From Peltaster fructicola (taxonomy: Eukaryota; Ascomycota; Dothideomycetes), in contig CP051140.1 of assembly GCA_001592805.2 (NCBI GenBank), forward strand, positions 2,667,501 to 2,731,500: DNA of 64,000 bases, written 5' to 3'. This document shows positions 51,224-62,548 of this stretch, piece after piece. How positions within the stretch are numbered: position 1 is the stretch's first letter; each line of letters starts with the position of its first letter. The position numbers were made by a program, and so were the translations under genes. The notes under the pieces are model-generated. The model was not told where the DNA came from and searched no databases. It saw only the letters and a list, made by a program, of their open reading frames with translations.

Positions 51224-52921
51224 ATGCTCGACCCACGAGACATTTGGAGCACCGCTCCGCCGGAACCACGATCGCGCGACGAGAACTGGCCTACATTGCT
51301 GTATAGTTGGTGGTGCACCGCCTTCGCAACAGCTATTATCCTCATTCGTCTCAATGGGAGAAAGGTGCGAAGTGGGCAGTTGTTCAGGGAGGACTGGATA
51401 ATGATCTGGGCGATGGTGCCTCTGTGGGCTCGCATGGTCCTCGTCCACTTCATCCTGATCTACGGCACCAACAACGTGGACACTGTCAATTTCAATTACA
51501 GCGATCAGCAGTTGGCAAACCACAGTACTGGTGCAAAACTGGTGCTTGCCTCGCGCATACTGTATGCTGCGTTCATCTGGATGAGCAAATGGACGGTTTC
51601 CGAGTTCTTGAAGAGGATGACAATCACACTCTGGAGAAGGAGCTACGAGATGACTCTCCAAGGCATTCGAGGCTTTCTTATCTTCACCTTCATTGCAGTT
51701 GTAATCGCAACTCTCGCCGAATGTCAGCCCTTCTCCCACTACTGGCAAGTCACTCCAGATCCAGGACCACAATGTCGACAAGGATTCTCCCAGCTGCTCA
51801 CAATGGGCATCGCCGACATCATCACTGACATCCTGCTGATCGCATTCCCTATACCGATTGTGTTGAAGTCCGGTCAACCATGGACTCGCAAAGTCCTTCT
51901 CACAGCTCTCTTCAGCACTTCCACCATCCTTATCATCATTACGGGCTTCCGCATGCCAGAAGTCATTGGCGCACAGGGACGACAGCAGTACCGCACGGTC
52001 TGGGCTTCGTCTGAGATCATTGCTTCAACGTTTGTTGCCAACAGCATCATCATCGGCAGCTTCCTTCGTGACAAAGGCCCAAAACGCAACAAGTACAAAC
52101 CTATCTCCGTCACTGACTCAATGGATCGCTCGTCGACCCGTCGCCCTACGATCGTTGCTATCAACGACAACGACTCTGACGAGGACCTCTTCCGCTCGCT
52201 CGGGTGTCGAGTGCCAGAGCATCTGCAAGACCCCAAGCCAGATCCTAAAGCAGCACCTCTTATGAGCTCACCCTACTCCGAACGTACTGAAGTGGAGGCT
52301 GCTGAGGACGATGACGAAAACCATGACTCGCTTCGGAAACATCCTGCACTACCCTCACCTGCTCCATCAACCGTCTCGAAGCGCAACATGTCGTTCTTTG
52401 ACGTTGGTGGGCTGCTCGAAGATGGCCACGACCACTTTCCAGAGACACCCTCGCAAACGAGCACTGCTGTTGAGGGCTCCACTGCTGCATACGACTTTGC
52501 ACCACCATCTCCGACAAGCACTCGTCGAGGATCGCAAGCTCTTCTTATGGATCTTGGAGCATTCCTTGGTCGAAGCGACGCTGACACTAGAAGAGTGCAC
52601 GCAAGTGCATTCCGTCCTCTCGCAGCCCGTTACAGAGCTACGGGTCCGAGTCTTCAGGACGCTGGTGGTCTGCTCAGCACTCCTCCCGAGCCCGAAACGC
52701 CTAGACAGGCTCGTAGGCAGCAACAAGGCTTGCAGGATGTCGGTGGTCTGCTTGATAGCAGACATACTATGGACGCAAGTGCTATGGCACTGCAACGTCG
52801 TTTGCAACAGACGCCACAGACTGCCTCGCTACCGACCTCTGTACCAAGCTCGAGCTCGACAGCAGTGTCTCATGGCTATGAGAGCATGGATCTGCAGGAT
52901 CCAGGAGGACTGCTAAGGTAG
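51224..52921 (+). CDS. Rhodopsin-domain (fungal 7-TM) integral membrane protein with repeated D-x-GG-LL tail motif
   Basis: Single exon, 565 residues. The first 290 residues contain seven hydrophobic segments in the pattern of the fungal rhodopsin-domain family (often annotated as integral membrane or PTH11-like proteins): LYSWWCTAFATAIILIRLNG, REDWIMIWAMVPLWARM, LVLASRILYAAFIWMSKWTV, GFLIFTFIAVVIATLAECQP with FSHYWQ, GIADIITDILLIAFPIPIVL, LLTALFSTSTILIIITGFRM and WASSEIIASTFVANSIIIGS. The cytoplasmic tail of about 270 residues is acidic, Ser/Pro-rich and carries five copies of a short motif (see the repeat entry), the last directly before the stop. Family members are thought to be receptors or sensors, but ligands are unknown. 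There is no CFEM domain at the N-terminus. Confidence 0.88.
   Translation: MLDPRDIWSTAPPEPRSRDENWPTLLYSWWCTAFATAIILIRLNGRKVRSGQLFREDWIMIWAMVPLWARMVLVHFILIYGTNNVDTVNFNYSDQQLANHSTGAKLVLASRILYAAFIWMSKWTVSEFLKRMTITLWRRSYEMTLQGIRGFLIFTFIAVVIATLAECQPFSHYWQVTPDPGPQCRQGFSQLLTMGIADIITDILLIAFPIPIVLKSGQPWTRKVLLTALFSTSTILIIITGFRMPEVIGAQGRQQYRTVWASSEIIASTFVANSIIIGSFLRDKGPKRNKYKPISVTDSMDRSSTRRPTIVAINDNDSDEDLFRSLGCRVPEHLQDPKPDPKAAPLMSSPYSERTEVEAAEDDDENHDSLRKHPALPSPAPSTVSKRNMSFFDVGGLLEDGHDHFPETPSQTSTAVEGSTAAYDFAPPSPTSTRRGSQALLMDLGAFLGRSDADTRRVHASAFRPLAARYRATGPSLQDAGGLLSTPPEPETPRQARRQQQGLQDVGGLLDSRHTMDASAMALQRRLQQTPQTASLPTSVPSSSSTAVSHGYESMDLQDPGGLLR
52394..52918 (+). repeat. Five coding copies of an LQD-x-GGLL motif
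   Basis: Residues 391-398 FFDVGGLL, 441-448 LMDLGAFL, 477-484 LQDAGGLL, 503-510 LQDVGGLL and 557-564 LQDPGGLL, the last followed only by Arg and the stop. Spacings differ (50, 36, 26, 54 residues) and the linkers are unrelated, so these are not simple tandem duplications but a short linear motif kept repeatedly in a disordered tail. Confidence 0.9.
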
Positions 52922-53062
52922 TCTAGATTTGTTTGATTGAAGCATTAGCGAAGATACCCTCTTGAGTGCAATAACGAGCGACATGTACACTACATTATCA
53001 CGATGATGAGCAGTATATAGCCATCCACATAAGCATACAAAGCAATACTGTACACCGTAGCG

Positions 53063-54991
53063 TCAATCGCCAAAGCCCTCGAATCCGTCGGCGGCCATCT
53101 TCAACTCATTCTGCGCTCTGACCTTGGCGATGAGTGACTGCAGTTCCGCTTCTTTCACACGCTCAGCATCGTCCATCTTGGCGCCACGCTCAGCTTTCCT
53201 GCGCACTTCTTTCCGTTCTCTCCTATTCTCTCGCAATGTCTTTGCCTCCTTCTGTGACGACCAGGCTCGCTCTTTGCGCTGAGCCAAATCAGCAGCATTA
53301 CCACCCTTGCTAGTCCGTTCAGGAAGCTCTCCTCGCTCACGGGCGGATAAGTATGCTTGCCGCTTGGCTTCTCGACTCTTGTCTGCGTACTGCAATTCGT
53401 GCAGACTGAAACCGTCGGGTACCGAGAGATGTAGCTTGCGATCTTTGGCGGCCTCTGGGAAGTATCGCTTGAGTTCAGGCATCTTAGGCCAGCAGAGCAG
53501 ACCCCATGCTTCTCCTATACTCGCCCAGTCGACACGCTTGACACTGAAGATATCTGCTGGTAAAGTCTTGGTGTATGCTTGTACCCAGCTAACGAACGCA
53601 CGTTGCGCCCGATCATGTAGCTCACGCTTCTGCATGTTCTGTTGTCTGATCGATTGTATTACTGATGTCGATGCGGCATCGCTCACAGGTGTCGAAAGTG
53701 AGTATGGCTCGAGAGTCGTGCCCTGGATACCGAGATACTTGATGTAGTCCTCTTCACTGCCTTCACTGAGTAGTGTTACTGCAATGCCTCGTTTACCGGC
53801 ACGACCTGACCGACCGCATCGATGGATGAAGTCCTTGGGTTGACTTGGTGGATCCAGCTGTACAACAAGATCGATGTCAGGTATGTCTATACCTCTGGCC
53901 AGGACATCAGTTGTGAGCAGCACAGCAGTAGTAGCAGTATTGCGAAAGCGCTGCAGGTTCTTCGCTCGAATGTCTGCCTTGTGTGCGCCGTGCATCGGAT
54001 AGACCGCTATGCCAAGGATGGCGGGCAATACCTTGTCCCAGTAGTCAACGGCTGCTCGTGTAGAGACGTAGAGTATTGTCTTCTGCGCACGAGTATCCTG
54101 TAGTAGCTGCTGCAAAGCAGGGATCTTGTTGACCGGCTTTGTAACGAGATAGTACAACCGTAAGCTCTCTGGCGTTGTCTTATCCAGGGCGCCAGTCTTG
54201 CTGCGAACCTTGGCACTGATCTTGAAAGGATAGCGGAGACCAACTCTGACAAGTTCATCGACAGCAGCAGAGACCGAGGCGCTGAAGAGACCTGTGCGGC
54301 GCTCCTTTGGAACCACATCTAGTATCTTCTGCAGGTCAGCTTGGAAGTTGGCATCTAGCAGGCGGTCTGCTTCATCGAGCACAAGAAGGTCGAACCAGTG
54401 TCGTTTCAGTATGGCACGAGACGACTCTAGTACTTCGACTAATCGTTTGGGTGTGCCGATGAGTATATTCGGGTTGATGCTAGAAAACGTTGCAAGATCT
54501 TCCTGCAGCTTCACACGACCTCCGATCAGTAGCTGAGGTATAGCGTATGGCCCTGGTGGCACAGGCTCCTCATCTTCATCGTCTGAAAGCATGTCATCTA
54601 GTTGAGTCTGCTTCCTTTCGTGATGCTGTGGGTATGCTGCGGTAGGAGGATGAAAGTCGAGGAGCGTCTTGAGCACATCGTGAATCTGTATAACAAGTTC
54701 TTTTGTAGGAGCGACCACGATTGACCGGACATGGCCTTTCTTGTTGGGGTCTTCGGCCTTGAGTAACCGTTCGACAATGGGTATGAGAAAACTGAGCGTC
54801 TTGCCACTACCAGTAACTGCCTCGACCACAAGGTCCTTGTTGCCCATGAGCAAGGGTATAGCCATGGCTTGTACTGGAGTTGTCCGGGCAAAGCCCATGC
54901 TGTGTGTGTAATCGAGAATCCATTGCGATAGTTCGGGAGTGAGTGCTTCAAATGATTTCGGCTGCTTCTTGGTAGGCTCGTCATGCGCCAT
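53063..54991 (-). CDS. SPB4: DEAD-box ATP-dependent rRNA helicase SPB4
   Basis: Minus strand, single exon, 642 residues. It is a nucleolar helicase needed for 27S pre-rRNA processing and 60S subunit assembly. Motifs in order: Q motif region (LTPELSQWILDYTHSMGFAR), Walker A AVTGSGKT, motif Ia VAPTKELVIQI, DEAD in LLVLDEADRLLDANF, motif III as SAS in GLFSASVS, motif V TTDVLARGIDIPDIDLV, motif VI HRCGRSGRAGKRG. The C-terminus matches SPB4/DDX55: FVSWVQAYTKTLPADIFSVK, then WPKMPELKRYF, and a basic coiled-coil tail (RRERKEVRRKAERGAKMDDA). A short acidic insert (LSDDEDEEPVPPG) lies between motifs Ia and Ib. All helicase motifs are intact. It is convergent with the rhodopsin-domain gene, 141 bp apart. 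Confidence 0.96.
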   Translation of the reverse strand: MAHDEPTKKQPKSFEALTPELSQWILDYTHSMGFARTTPVQAMAIPLLMGNKDLVVEAVTGSGKTLSFLIPIVERLLKAEDPNKKGHVRSIVVAPTKELVIQIHDVLKTLLDFHPPTAAYPQHHERKQTQLDDMLSDDEDEEPVPPGPYAIPQLLIGGRVKLQEDLATFSSINPNILIGTPKRLVEVLESSRAILKRHWFDLLVLDEADRLLDANFQADLQKILDVVPKERRTGLFSASVSAAVDELVRVGLRYPFKISAKVRSKTGALDKTTPESLRLYYLVTKPVNKIPALQQLLQDTRAQKTILYVSTRAAVDYWDKVLPAILGIAVYPMHGAHKADIRAKNLQRFRNTATTAVLLTTDVLARGIDIPDIDLVVQLDPPSQPKDFIHRCGRSGRAGKRGIAVTLLSEGSEEDYIKYLGIQGTTLEPYSLSTPVSDAASTSVIQSIRQQNMQKRELHDRAQRAFVSWVQAYTKTLPADIFSVKRVDWASIGEAWGLLCWPKMPELKRYFPEAAKDRKLHLSVPDGFSLHELQYADKSREAKRQAYLSARERGELPERTSKGGNAADLAQRKERAWSSQKEAKTLRENRRERKEVRRKAERGAKMDDAERVKEAELQSLIAKVRAQNELKMAADGFEGFGD

Positions 54992-55282
54992 ACTACAGAT
55001 CTCGTCTATGCAGAAGTCAAGTGAGATTGCAGAGTGGTTCGCTATAATGACAAAATATTGGATGGCAACGACTTCATCTAAAAATTTCTGGTCCGTGCGA
55101 CACCACTCATTGGGAAGCTGTACAGCAGGACTCGACCACGTTTACACCGGCCTATGATCGTTGGCAGTGGAGAGTAAGGGTAAGTGATAAACAATTTGTG
55201 TATGAGGCTTGCACATCGGTGATGTTCTCAGTATGCTGCTGCTATTCGAAGCCCGGCTCGAAGCTGCACTCTACCCTGGCAT

Positions 55283-57581
55283 TCAAAGATGAGGCACTTC
55301 AGCAGCGGTCAAGGCCAGCTTGACAATACTGAATAGTCCTTCTCCCAGAATCAAGCCACTCGCAAGTACAACGACCGGCGTCTCCGGCCTTCCCTTCCAG
55401 CGCGTCCACCACCAAGTAATCAAACCACCAATCGTTCGCGCCAGTGTGAAGGATGGCGTGTTGTACATTCCAACAGCGACTGCAATGCCACCGGGTATGT
55501 ATGGTACCCATGGTGCCTGTCTCGAGTTGCCGTAGATTCGCAATGCGGTCAGAGCAGCCCATACTGCTGCTGCGACCGCCGCAAACTCTGCAATCTTGGG
55601 TGGTAGACCTGCTCCAGTGACCAGACGAGCTGTGAAGATCCAGACAAAGCCAGTTGGTACTTGAAACATGTCCGACGGAATGGTATAGACTCGCGTATAC
55701 AGTTTGTATACTGCTGCCGACAGGACAGCACCGGCCGCAGAGCCAATAAGCTGGCCCATGAACTGTGCCTTTGGACTGGCTCCTAACAGGTGTCCAGTCT
55801 TGAGGTCCTGCAGAAGATCGCCAGCCTGTAGAGCGCCAGACTCTGAGATGGCGCCTGCGAGCAAGTTGATCACGATTGCGTTCTTGGACCCGGAAGGTGT
55901 GACGAGTGCAAATAGCAGCTGTGTAAGCTTTGATATGCCACTGACTGGGTTGAGATCCGTCTCTCCGAGTGCTCGTACACCCATGATCGATAGTATCATC
56001 GCTAGAAAGAGTGCGAATATCGTCAGTGAGACTGAAATGACACCTGGAAAGGCGAGCTGAATGGCAACGACGCAAAACACCAGCGATAGGACAAGACCGA
56101 TGGAGGTGGTCTTGGGTCCGATCAGATGCTCGGGTGGTGCGTCATGCTCAGCTTTGCTTGGAGAAGCACGCTTCTTGCTTGTGCGGCTTGAAGCAGCGAT
56201 AGGATCATCCATTTGTACCGGACTGTACCCTCTCATGGTAAGATGTGTCATTTCGCGGAAATATTGGTGAACGCCTTTATCCCGAATACCATCGAGAGCA
56301 TTGGCACCATAGGTGCGAGCGTACCAGATCAAAGGTTTCAAAACAAGCCAGCCAAGACTCACAAGCGCATCAGCAAGCATGATGGCAAGCGATACCCAGA
56401 CAATCCAGCCCTTGGAACCAGTCTTCCAATCATCGACATTACCGGGAGCCCAACCTTCATGCTTCGCGATCGGTGACAGGATCGCCCAACCAAGGACAGC
56501 TCCTAGGAACATATGGATAGTTGTAGCGGGCCCCATGATGATGCCTTGCCCTACATAGGCTGGAGACGGGTTGAGCGTCCAGAGCCACGAGCTTGCCAGA
56601 TAGGTTCCAAAGATTGGTATGTTGTGCAGCTGTGGAACGAAATGCGTCGCGAGAGTCTATGAGATGTTAGTCGCAAGCGTTGCACTGAGTATAAGTCCGT
56701 ACATAAGCACCGCTAACAGCAAAGCTTGTTGTCAGCAATTTGATCTGCTTCTTCCAGTCACTCGGAGCGCCCAAGGTACTTGCATCAAGATGTGTACTCC
56801 TGCTACTCGTGTCGCCGCTTATCAGAGCCTGGCTCTCTTCATCGTCTGTCTTCTTCGGCGGCGCTTCCTCCTTTTGGCCTCCATGCAAGACTTGGATCAT
56901 AAGCGCAGTGGCAGTACCTGTGGGAAACTTGAGCTTCTCTCGTATGATGACTTGCTTCCGAAGAGGGACAGCAAACATGACACCAAAGAAGCATATCCCA
57001 AGCGCCCATAACATCAGCTTTCCTTGCGGCAGGCGAAGACCACCTGACCGCTCGCCTGACGCTATAGCTGTGAGCATTTCCACGTCGGTAGTGGTGGCAT
57101 TCGGTGTCTCTCCAGGCTCGAGCAGGTACTCGAGCGCAGGTATAACACCAACAAAACCACAGCCAAGTGGCATTGTACCAACAGCGCCTGCCACAGTCTG
57201 TACGAGGACATTTTCGACTTCTGTGAATCCAACTCCTAATCCCAGGCTCTTCAATGGACCTCCCATACTGTCAATCAGTGTGCGCAAGCCCTTGAAGTAT
57301 GTGAAGCCGATGAGGGCACTGGGCATAGCCATGCCTGAGATCCATCCTGTCTGCAGACCGAAGTAGGTGTTGCTAAAAGCGATCATGATCCCAATGACAA
57401 GACCGAGGAGGACAGAGCGCAGTGTGAATTGGGACTGCTTAGAGCGCTCCGTGAGGAAGTCATCGTTGGGCTCTTGCTGAGCTTCGTCGGCGTTCGAGCT
57501 GGTGATGCTGTCGTTGTCATGTTGCTCGTCACGCGGTTCGGGATCGTCGTGAGCTGCTGGGACGCCTCGATCTGGGGCCAT
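55283..57581 (-). CDS. OPT-family oligopeptide (or metal-chelate) transporter
   Basis: Minus strand, complement(join(55283..56656,56703..57581)), 750 residues, one 46-nt intron (gtacgg...catag) joining AVSGAY to TLATHFVPQLHNIP in phase. After a hydrophilic, acidic N-terminus of about 50 residues, it has about 14-16 hydrophobic segments. Family features: FTLRSVLLGLVIGIMIAFSN and TYFGLQTGWISGMAMPSALI near the first helices, GTMPLGCGFVGVIPALEYLL, KLKFPTGTATALMIQVLHGG, and the later GDLLQDLKTGHLLGASPKAQ followed by FMGQLIGSAAGAVLSA. The GDLLQDLKTG motif is typical of the YSL-like branch of the OPT superfamily, which moves oligopeptides or metal chelates with protons across the plasma or vacuolar membrane. 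The substrate is not predictable here. Length and motifs look complete. Confidence 0.94.
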
Positions 57582-58760
57582 GATGTGCTTCTCGTGTCCT
57601 TGATGCCCTCATGTCGGGAGCGATGCGGGTATGAACATCAAGAGTGATTGTGATCATCCATTGTCCAGTGACATTGAGATCATGTGCTAGCTGATGACGC
57701 CATTCCGAGAAACATCGTGCCAAGCATTTATGACAATTCGTGATTACCGCACCCTCTCCGAGGACATCAACTCTTCGCAGCATCTGTGAGTATCTCAGAC
57801 ATCATGATGCTAGCAGATTATACAAGTGAGCATCAATACAGCTTGATGAATACACTGATGGTGCTAGCACAGATACTACTGCATGCCGGTGATGAGCAGA
57901 CAAAACGGCGTCATGCAAGGTAATATGCCCTCAAACACCTTTGCACTGACCAGGCCTCTCTCGTATTGACCTCGATCCGGTCCCGAAATGCGACAACACA
58001 TGGGAGGAGACCAACGCGTAAATCATATCTTCACTCACTCTGGGAAACAGGTCGGGGATGCGCCGCTACAAGCCGCGCCGTTCTTCATCCTTCATCCTTC
58101 GATCGTCTCAGGATCCTCCTACGTGCATAGTTGCATGTCAGACCTCGATACACGAGGTGTGCAACGTCCAGCTCTCGAAAGGTTGAAGCATCAGCACATT
58201 GATTCCCACTCTTCTACAGCTTGCGTAGTGTCTCCATGCCAAGCTGTACTCATCGACATGCACAGACAATGCCAACAGACGAATGCACATTCCACATCTC
58301 ATCAGTGTCTGGCCTTTCTGGCATCTTCAGGCGTGGCGTTTACGACTGCGGATGCCGTATTGATCACTACATAACGGCCCCTTGGTATATACGATATTGT
58401 GTTGACTCTCTAGTCTAGCGCAGCTTTGAGTTGCCCAGACCCTCGCAGGCTTGCTCACTGAAGGATTATTGGTGCTTAGCTACGAACTCCGTATACAGCA
58501 TTGCCGTGGTAGCCAAACGATCGACCCTCGCACTCACATACCGACATGATCAGACTGGCCGGCCCCGAATCCACACTCCACAGCTGTTTGATTGATCCAG
58601 CATACGCCCTAGCAGTGATCAAGCTGACTACTTGCATTACATAAGTACAGCCAAAGACATGACTTGACCATAGCAGGTCTCTGATTGCAGATCGGACAGC
58701 CGCATGAGCAGGTATAAGTATGAGTTCTAGTCTCCGTCTTCATACCCATTCACGACCATC
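57582..58760. other. 1.2-kb divergent intergenic region
   Basis: It separates the OPT gene (minus) from the secreted-protein gene (plus). A short open frame at 57988-58374 has no recognisable domain. A small local duplication (cttcatccttcatccttcga) occurs near 58082-58100. Otherwise nothing seen. Confidence 0.4.
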
Positions 58761-60391
58761 ATGGCTTGCCTGACATTGTTCGCCTTCGTGGCAGGTATCA
58801 CTGCACAATCTATCATCGCTCCATCCGCAACCTTCTCTCTTCTTCCTCGCGCCACCGATGATTACTTTGGTGGCTTCGCCTCTGATGGTGGTGCTGGTGG
58901 CTTCGTGCCACAATGGAACATGACTATGTTTTCGATTTCTGACGGCTCTCAATGCAACTCCAGACACTTCAACAACCTGACAGAGCCTAATGACTGCACA
59001 TTTCCAGTGCATACTGGCTATGCCATGATCGATTATCAAGATCCCTCCAAACTTGTCGTCGTCGGCAACTAGTGAGTGTAGTCTGTCGCCTATACAGGGC
59101 TTGCATTGACGTCGGTTCCAGTTCTGGTAGAGGATCTCAGTATCAGCCAGGCGTTGGAGCATTCTGGCAAGGCACTGGTGGTGAAGGTATCTCATCTCCA
59201 ATACACAGCAGGATACCCACTAAATGAGCACAGGTCTTGTTCTTTGGGACTCCAAGGTCGATCCAAAATCTGGTATCACTGATCCAACGAGGTTTGGTCC
59301 GGCGCCTCATACATCTGCTATCAACATTCCAGGCAACAGCACCGGTATGTTGAACGTATGGGGGGTTCACAATGACAAAAGTGCCTTCGATGCTCAATAC
59401 GTCTTCACAACGATGTTCGAGATGAACTGGATTGGAGATGCTAATGCTCTAAACTACTTCTACAACCAAGGTAAGTGTGTAAAGATTGTCTAGGCAGAGG
59501 ACTGACCACCATCAGTACCGACACAAAGGATCGTCCCAGTGCTGTTCAACGTCACTGCTGTAAGCACCATTATGATCACTTCCGGGTGAGACTGATGAGG
59601 TCTAGGGACAAACAGGCTATGGTAGCTCAATGCTGACGGCTGGTCGTGGGAGTGAGGCGAGCACATACTTCTATCTGTGGGAGGTATGTCTCACCGAGTG
59701 CCGCCTTGACATGAACTGAACAAGCATAGGGAGACAGCACAGGCTGGAAGATCGCTAGAGCACCATGGGCTACCAGGAGAGATACTACTACCTACTCATT
59801 CTGGCACGCCAGTGGAAGTAGCTCCGACAAACGTACTGGCTGGGTCAAGAATGCACCACTCCACCGTAACGCGGATGCTTGGGGCAATGTCTACAAGTGA
59901 GGGTACTCTGACCTGGCAGGCTTGCAGTAGACTGACCGCCCTTAGCTTCACAAATTTCAAGGACAATAACGCAAACACCGAGATTGGCTTCTGGGGTCAG
60001 GACATCAGATGGGTAGATCGATTTCAGACCTATGTTCGTCAGTGTCAAGAGGTGACACCTATCACTAACTCGTCTGTAGATCATCACCTTCCAGCCACAA
60101 CCTGGCTACGATCTATATGTCCAACACTCCCTGACTGGCCTCATCACAGGGCCATACTCAAACCCTGTCAACCTCGCGCCGACAACTCTCGATCCACAGT
60201 GCCAGAAGGCAGGATCTGATCTACCATTGACTGACTTTGCCCAAGTCCATTGGGATTACTATGGAGTCAACAGCAACAAGACTTTGGTGTCCTACATCTC
60301 TTGCACGAACTTCCAATCAATGGGCGTCCTTACCTGGACCAATGGCTATAACAACTATCCGTCACCAGCCAAGTCTTATCGCGGTCCGTAG
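58761..60391 (+). CDS. Secreted protein of unknown function, eight exons
   Basis: Spliced CDS join(58761..59071,59122..59186,59234..59470,59516..59559,59606..59683,59730..59896,59946..60033,60080..60391), 433 residues. All seven introns are 45-50 nt with GT-AG ends and consistent phase. Without them the frame is broken many times; with them it is continuous from ATG to TAG. The N-terminus MACLTLFAFVAGITAQ is a signal peptide. The mature protein is rich in Trp, Tyr, Gly and Asn with several N-x-S/T sites (NMTMF, NLTEP, GNSTG, NVTAG) and no transmembrane segment. I do not recognise a catalytic domain. Its intron density is far above that of its neighbours. Extracellular function is possible (wall protein, effector or hydrolase-like) but unassigned. 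Confidence 0.8.
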
Positions 60392-60739
60392 ATGATATTC
60401 GTTGTGGTGCTATGAGTCCAAGGGACAAGTTTATGGGCGATACTCTGGTCAGAAAGAGGGTATACAGACGCTGTAGCATATTTGTTGGAAAAGCAAAGCA
60501 GTCAGTGATCTCTTAAGCACTCGTACTCGCCAAGCATAAATATGCAATCATAATGCAAGCGCTGTGCCAATCGAGCGAGAGGGTGGTGCATCCGCCATGC
60601 CATCACGAAGCTTCAGCAAGATCATTTTGCCAAGCCTGCTCGGCCGAGACTAAAGCGGTAAGCCGACATGCAGTCCACAACTTGGAATTTTTTGAAGGTG
60701 AGACTACACATACTGCACTCACAGTGGAGCACCGGCAAA
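60392..60739. other. Promoter region of the PRMT3 gene
   Basis: 348 bp, no supported gene. The PRMT3 frame is open a little upstream of 60740 but the extra residues lack family similarity. Confidence 0.4.
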
Positions 60740-62438
60740 ATGCCTCATTCAGGTTCAGATGACTCCAGGAGCGGTCCCTTGGACGACATCGAAGACGACG
60801 AGGGATGGGACGACGTTGAAGACGACACTGAAAATCTTACGTTCCTCTGTCTGGCCTGCGACAACACTTTCGCCAATGTGAACACATTGGCAGCGCATTG
60901 CAAGCAAGAGCATGCCCTGGATCTTGTGGCTCTGAAGAAGCAACATGGTAAGTGTTCGAGCTTGCGTTCGTTGCAACAAATTGCTAACGGCTCAAGACCT
61001 CGACTTCTATTCCATGATCAAGTTGATCAACTACATACGATCTGAAGTCAAGCAATTAAAGAAGCTGCCAGAGCTGAGTGACCCTAGCGTGTTTGCAGAC
61101 GATCGTTATCTGCAATCTGTGCTGGAGGATGACACACTGCTTTTCAGTATCGACGAGCTCTCAACTGATCTCCCAGCTGTTTCTGATGGAAAGCAGAAAG
61201 CTCCGACAACAGACAGCTCAAACACAATCGCAGATCTGGAAGCACAACTTGCACGTCTTCAGTCTCAGTTTGATGCATATCGTGAGCAAGTCAGTCAGAC
61301 ACTGGACAAACGATGGCTTGAGAACGGACCACAAGAATCGTCGCAAGCCGCCAGGGCAGAGGAAAAGTACGACCAGCAGTACTTCGAAGGGTACTCTTAC
61401 AATGACATCCATCAGACCATGCTTCAGGATACTGTCCGAACTGATGCTTACAGAGACTTCATCTACGACAACAAGCATCTCTTCAAGGACAAGGTCGTTA
61501 TGGACGTCGGCTGTGGAACTGGCATTTTATCAATGTTCTGTGCAAAGGCTGGTGCAAAGAAAGTGATAGCAGTCGACAATAGTGCGATCATCGATAAGGC
61601 TCGAGAGATTGCAGGCGATAACAAACTCCTCGACCACATTACCTTTGTCAAATCCAAGATCGAGGACATCACTACGCTGCCTGACGGACTAAACCATGTC
61701 GACATCATCGTCTCCGAATGGATGGGATACTGTCTGTTCTTCGAAGCTATGCTACCTTCTGTGCTTGTTGCCCGTGACCGCTTTCTCAAGCGTGCTGCGG
61801 ATGGCAAGACGTTCGATGGACTCATTGTGCCGAGCCACTGTAGTTTGCAGATCGCTCCTTTGTCAGATCCCGAGTGGATGGTAGACAATGTCAGCTTCTG
61901 GAGTAATGTCTACGGCTTCGACATGCACTGCATGATGGAGAAGGCTTTCGAAGACGTTGTTGTGCAGTTTCCACCTGCAGATTCAATCAGTGGTGTCTCT
62001 AGCTCCGGTAAGGATCTTCAGGTGTGGGATCTCTACACCACTACCGTCGAAGATCTCTCCTTCACAACACCATTCTCAATAAACGTAACGAAAGATGTCG
62101 ACTACATGGATTCCTGGTGTATATGGTTCGACATGGGCTTCTCTTCGATACTGCCTACGTCCACTCCTACAAGCTATGCATCGATATCAGAGATCAAGAA
62201 GCAGCCTGGCGCTGTAGTGTTCACGACTAGCCCTGCAGGCAAAAGAACGCATTGGCAAGCTGGAGTATGTGTCATCGAGCCTGGAACTGTCAAGACAAGC
62301 AAGTTGGCGTCTGGAGATTCAATCACAGGAACACTTCGATATGCCAAGGGAGACGAAAGTCGTGCACTCGAGATCGAAGTCTGTTGGACATTACCTAACG
62401 ATACAACGGAGAACAAGAAAGTCTGGAAGATGCGGTAG
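60740..62438 (+). CDS. rmt3: Protein arginine N-methyltransferase 3
   Basis: Spliced CDS join(60740..60947,60997..62438), 549 residues, one 49-nt intron (gtaagt, gctaac branch sequence, ctcaag). Domains: an acidic N-terminus (DDIEDDEGWDDVEDDTEN), a C2H2 zinc finger (LCLACDNTFANVNTLAAHCK with the second His in QEH), a coiled coil (TIADLEAQLARLQSQFDAYR), then the class-I methyltransferase: EGYSYNDIHQTMLQDTVRTD, SAM-binding VVMDVGCGTGILSMFCAKAG, the double-E loop SEWMGYCLFFE and the THW loop TPAGKRTHWQAG. By family knowledge PRMT3 makes asymmetric dimethylarginine, with ribosomal protein uS5 (Rps2) as main substrate, in the cytosol. All catalytic residues are present. It converges on the PHD-finger gene. 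Confidence 0.95.
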
Positions 62439-62548
62439 CTGTGATCAAGATTGCTGGTATTGCAGTGTCTATGGACTCTTGAGCAATATGAGCTGTATGA
62501 ATGAATCAGATTACCTGGACAGTATCGCGATTCTAACCTCCTGATGCG

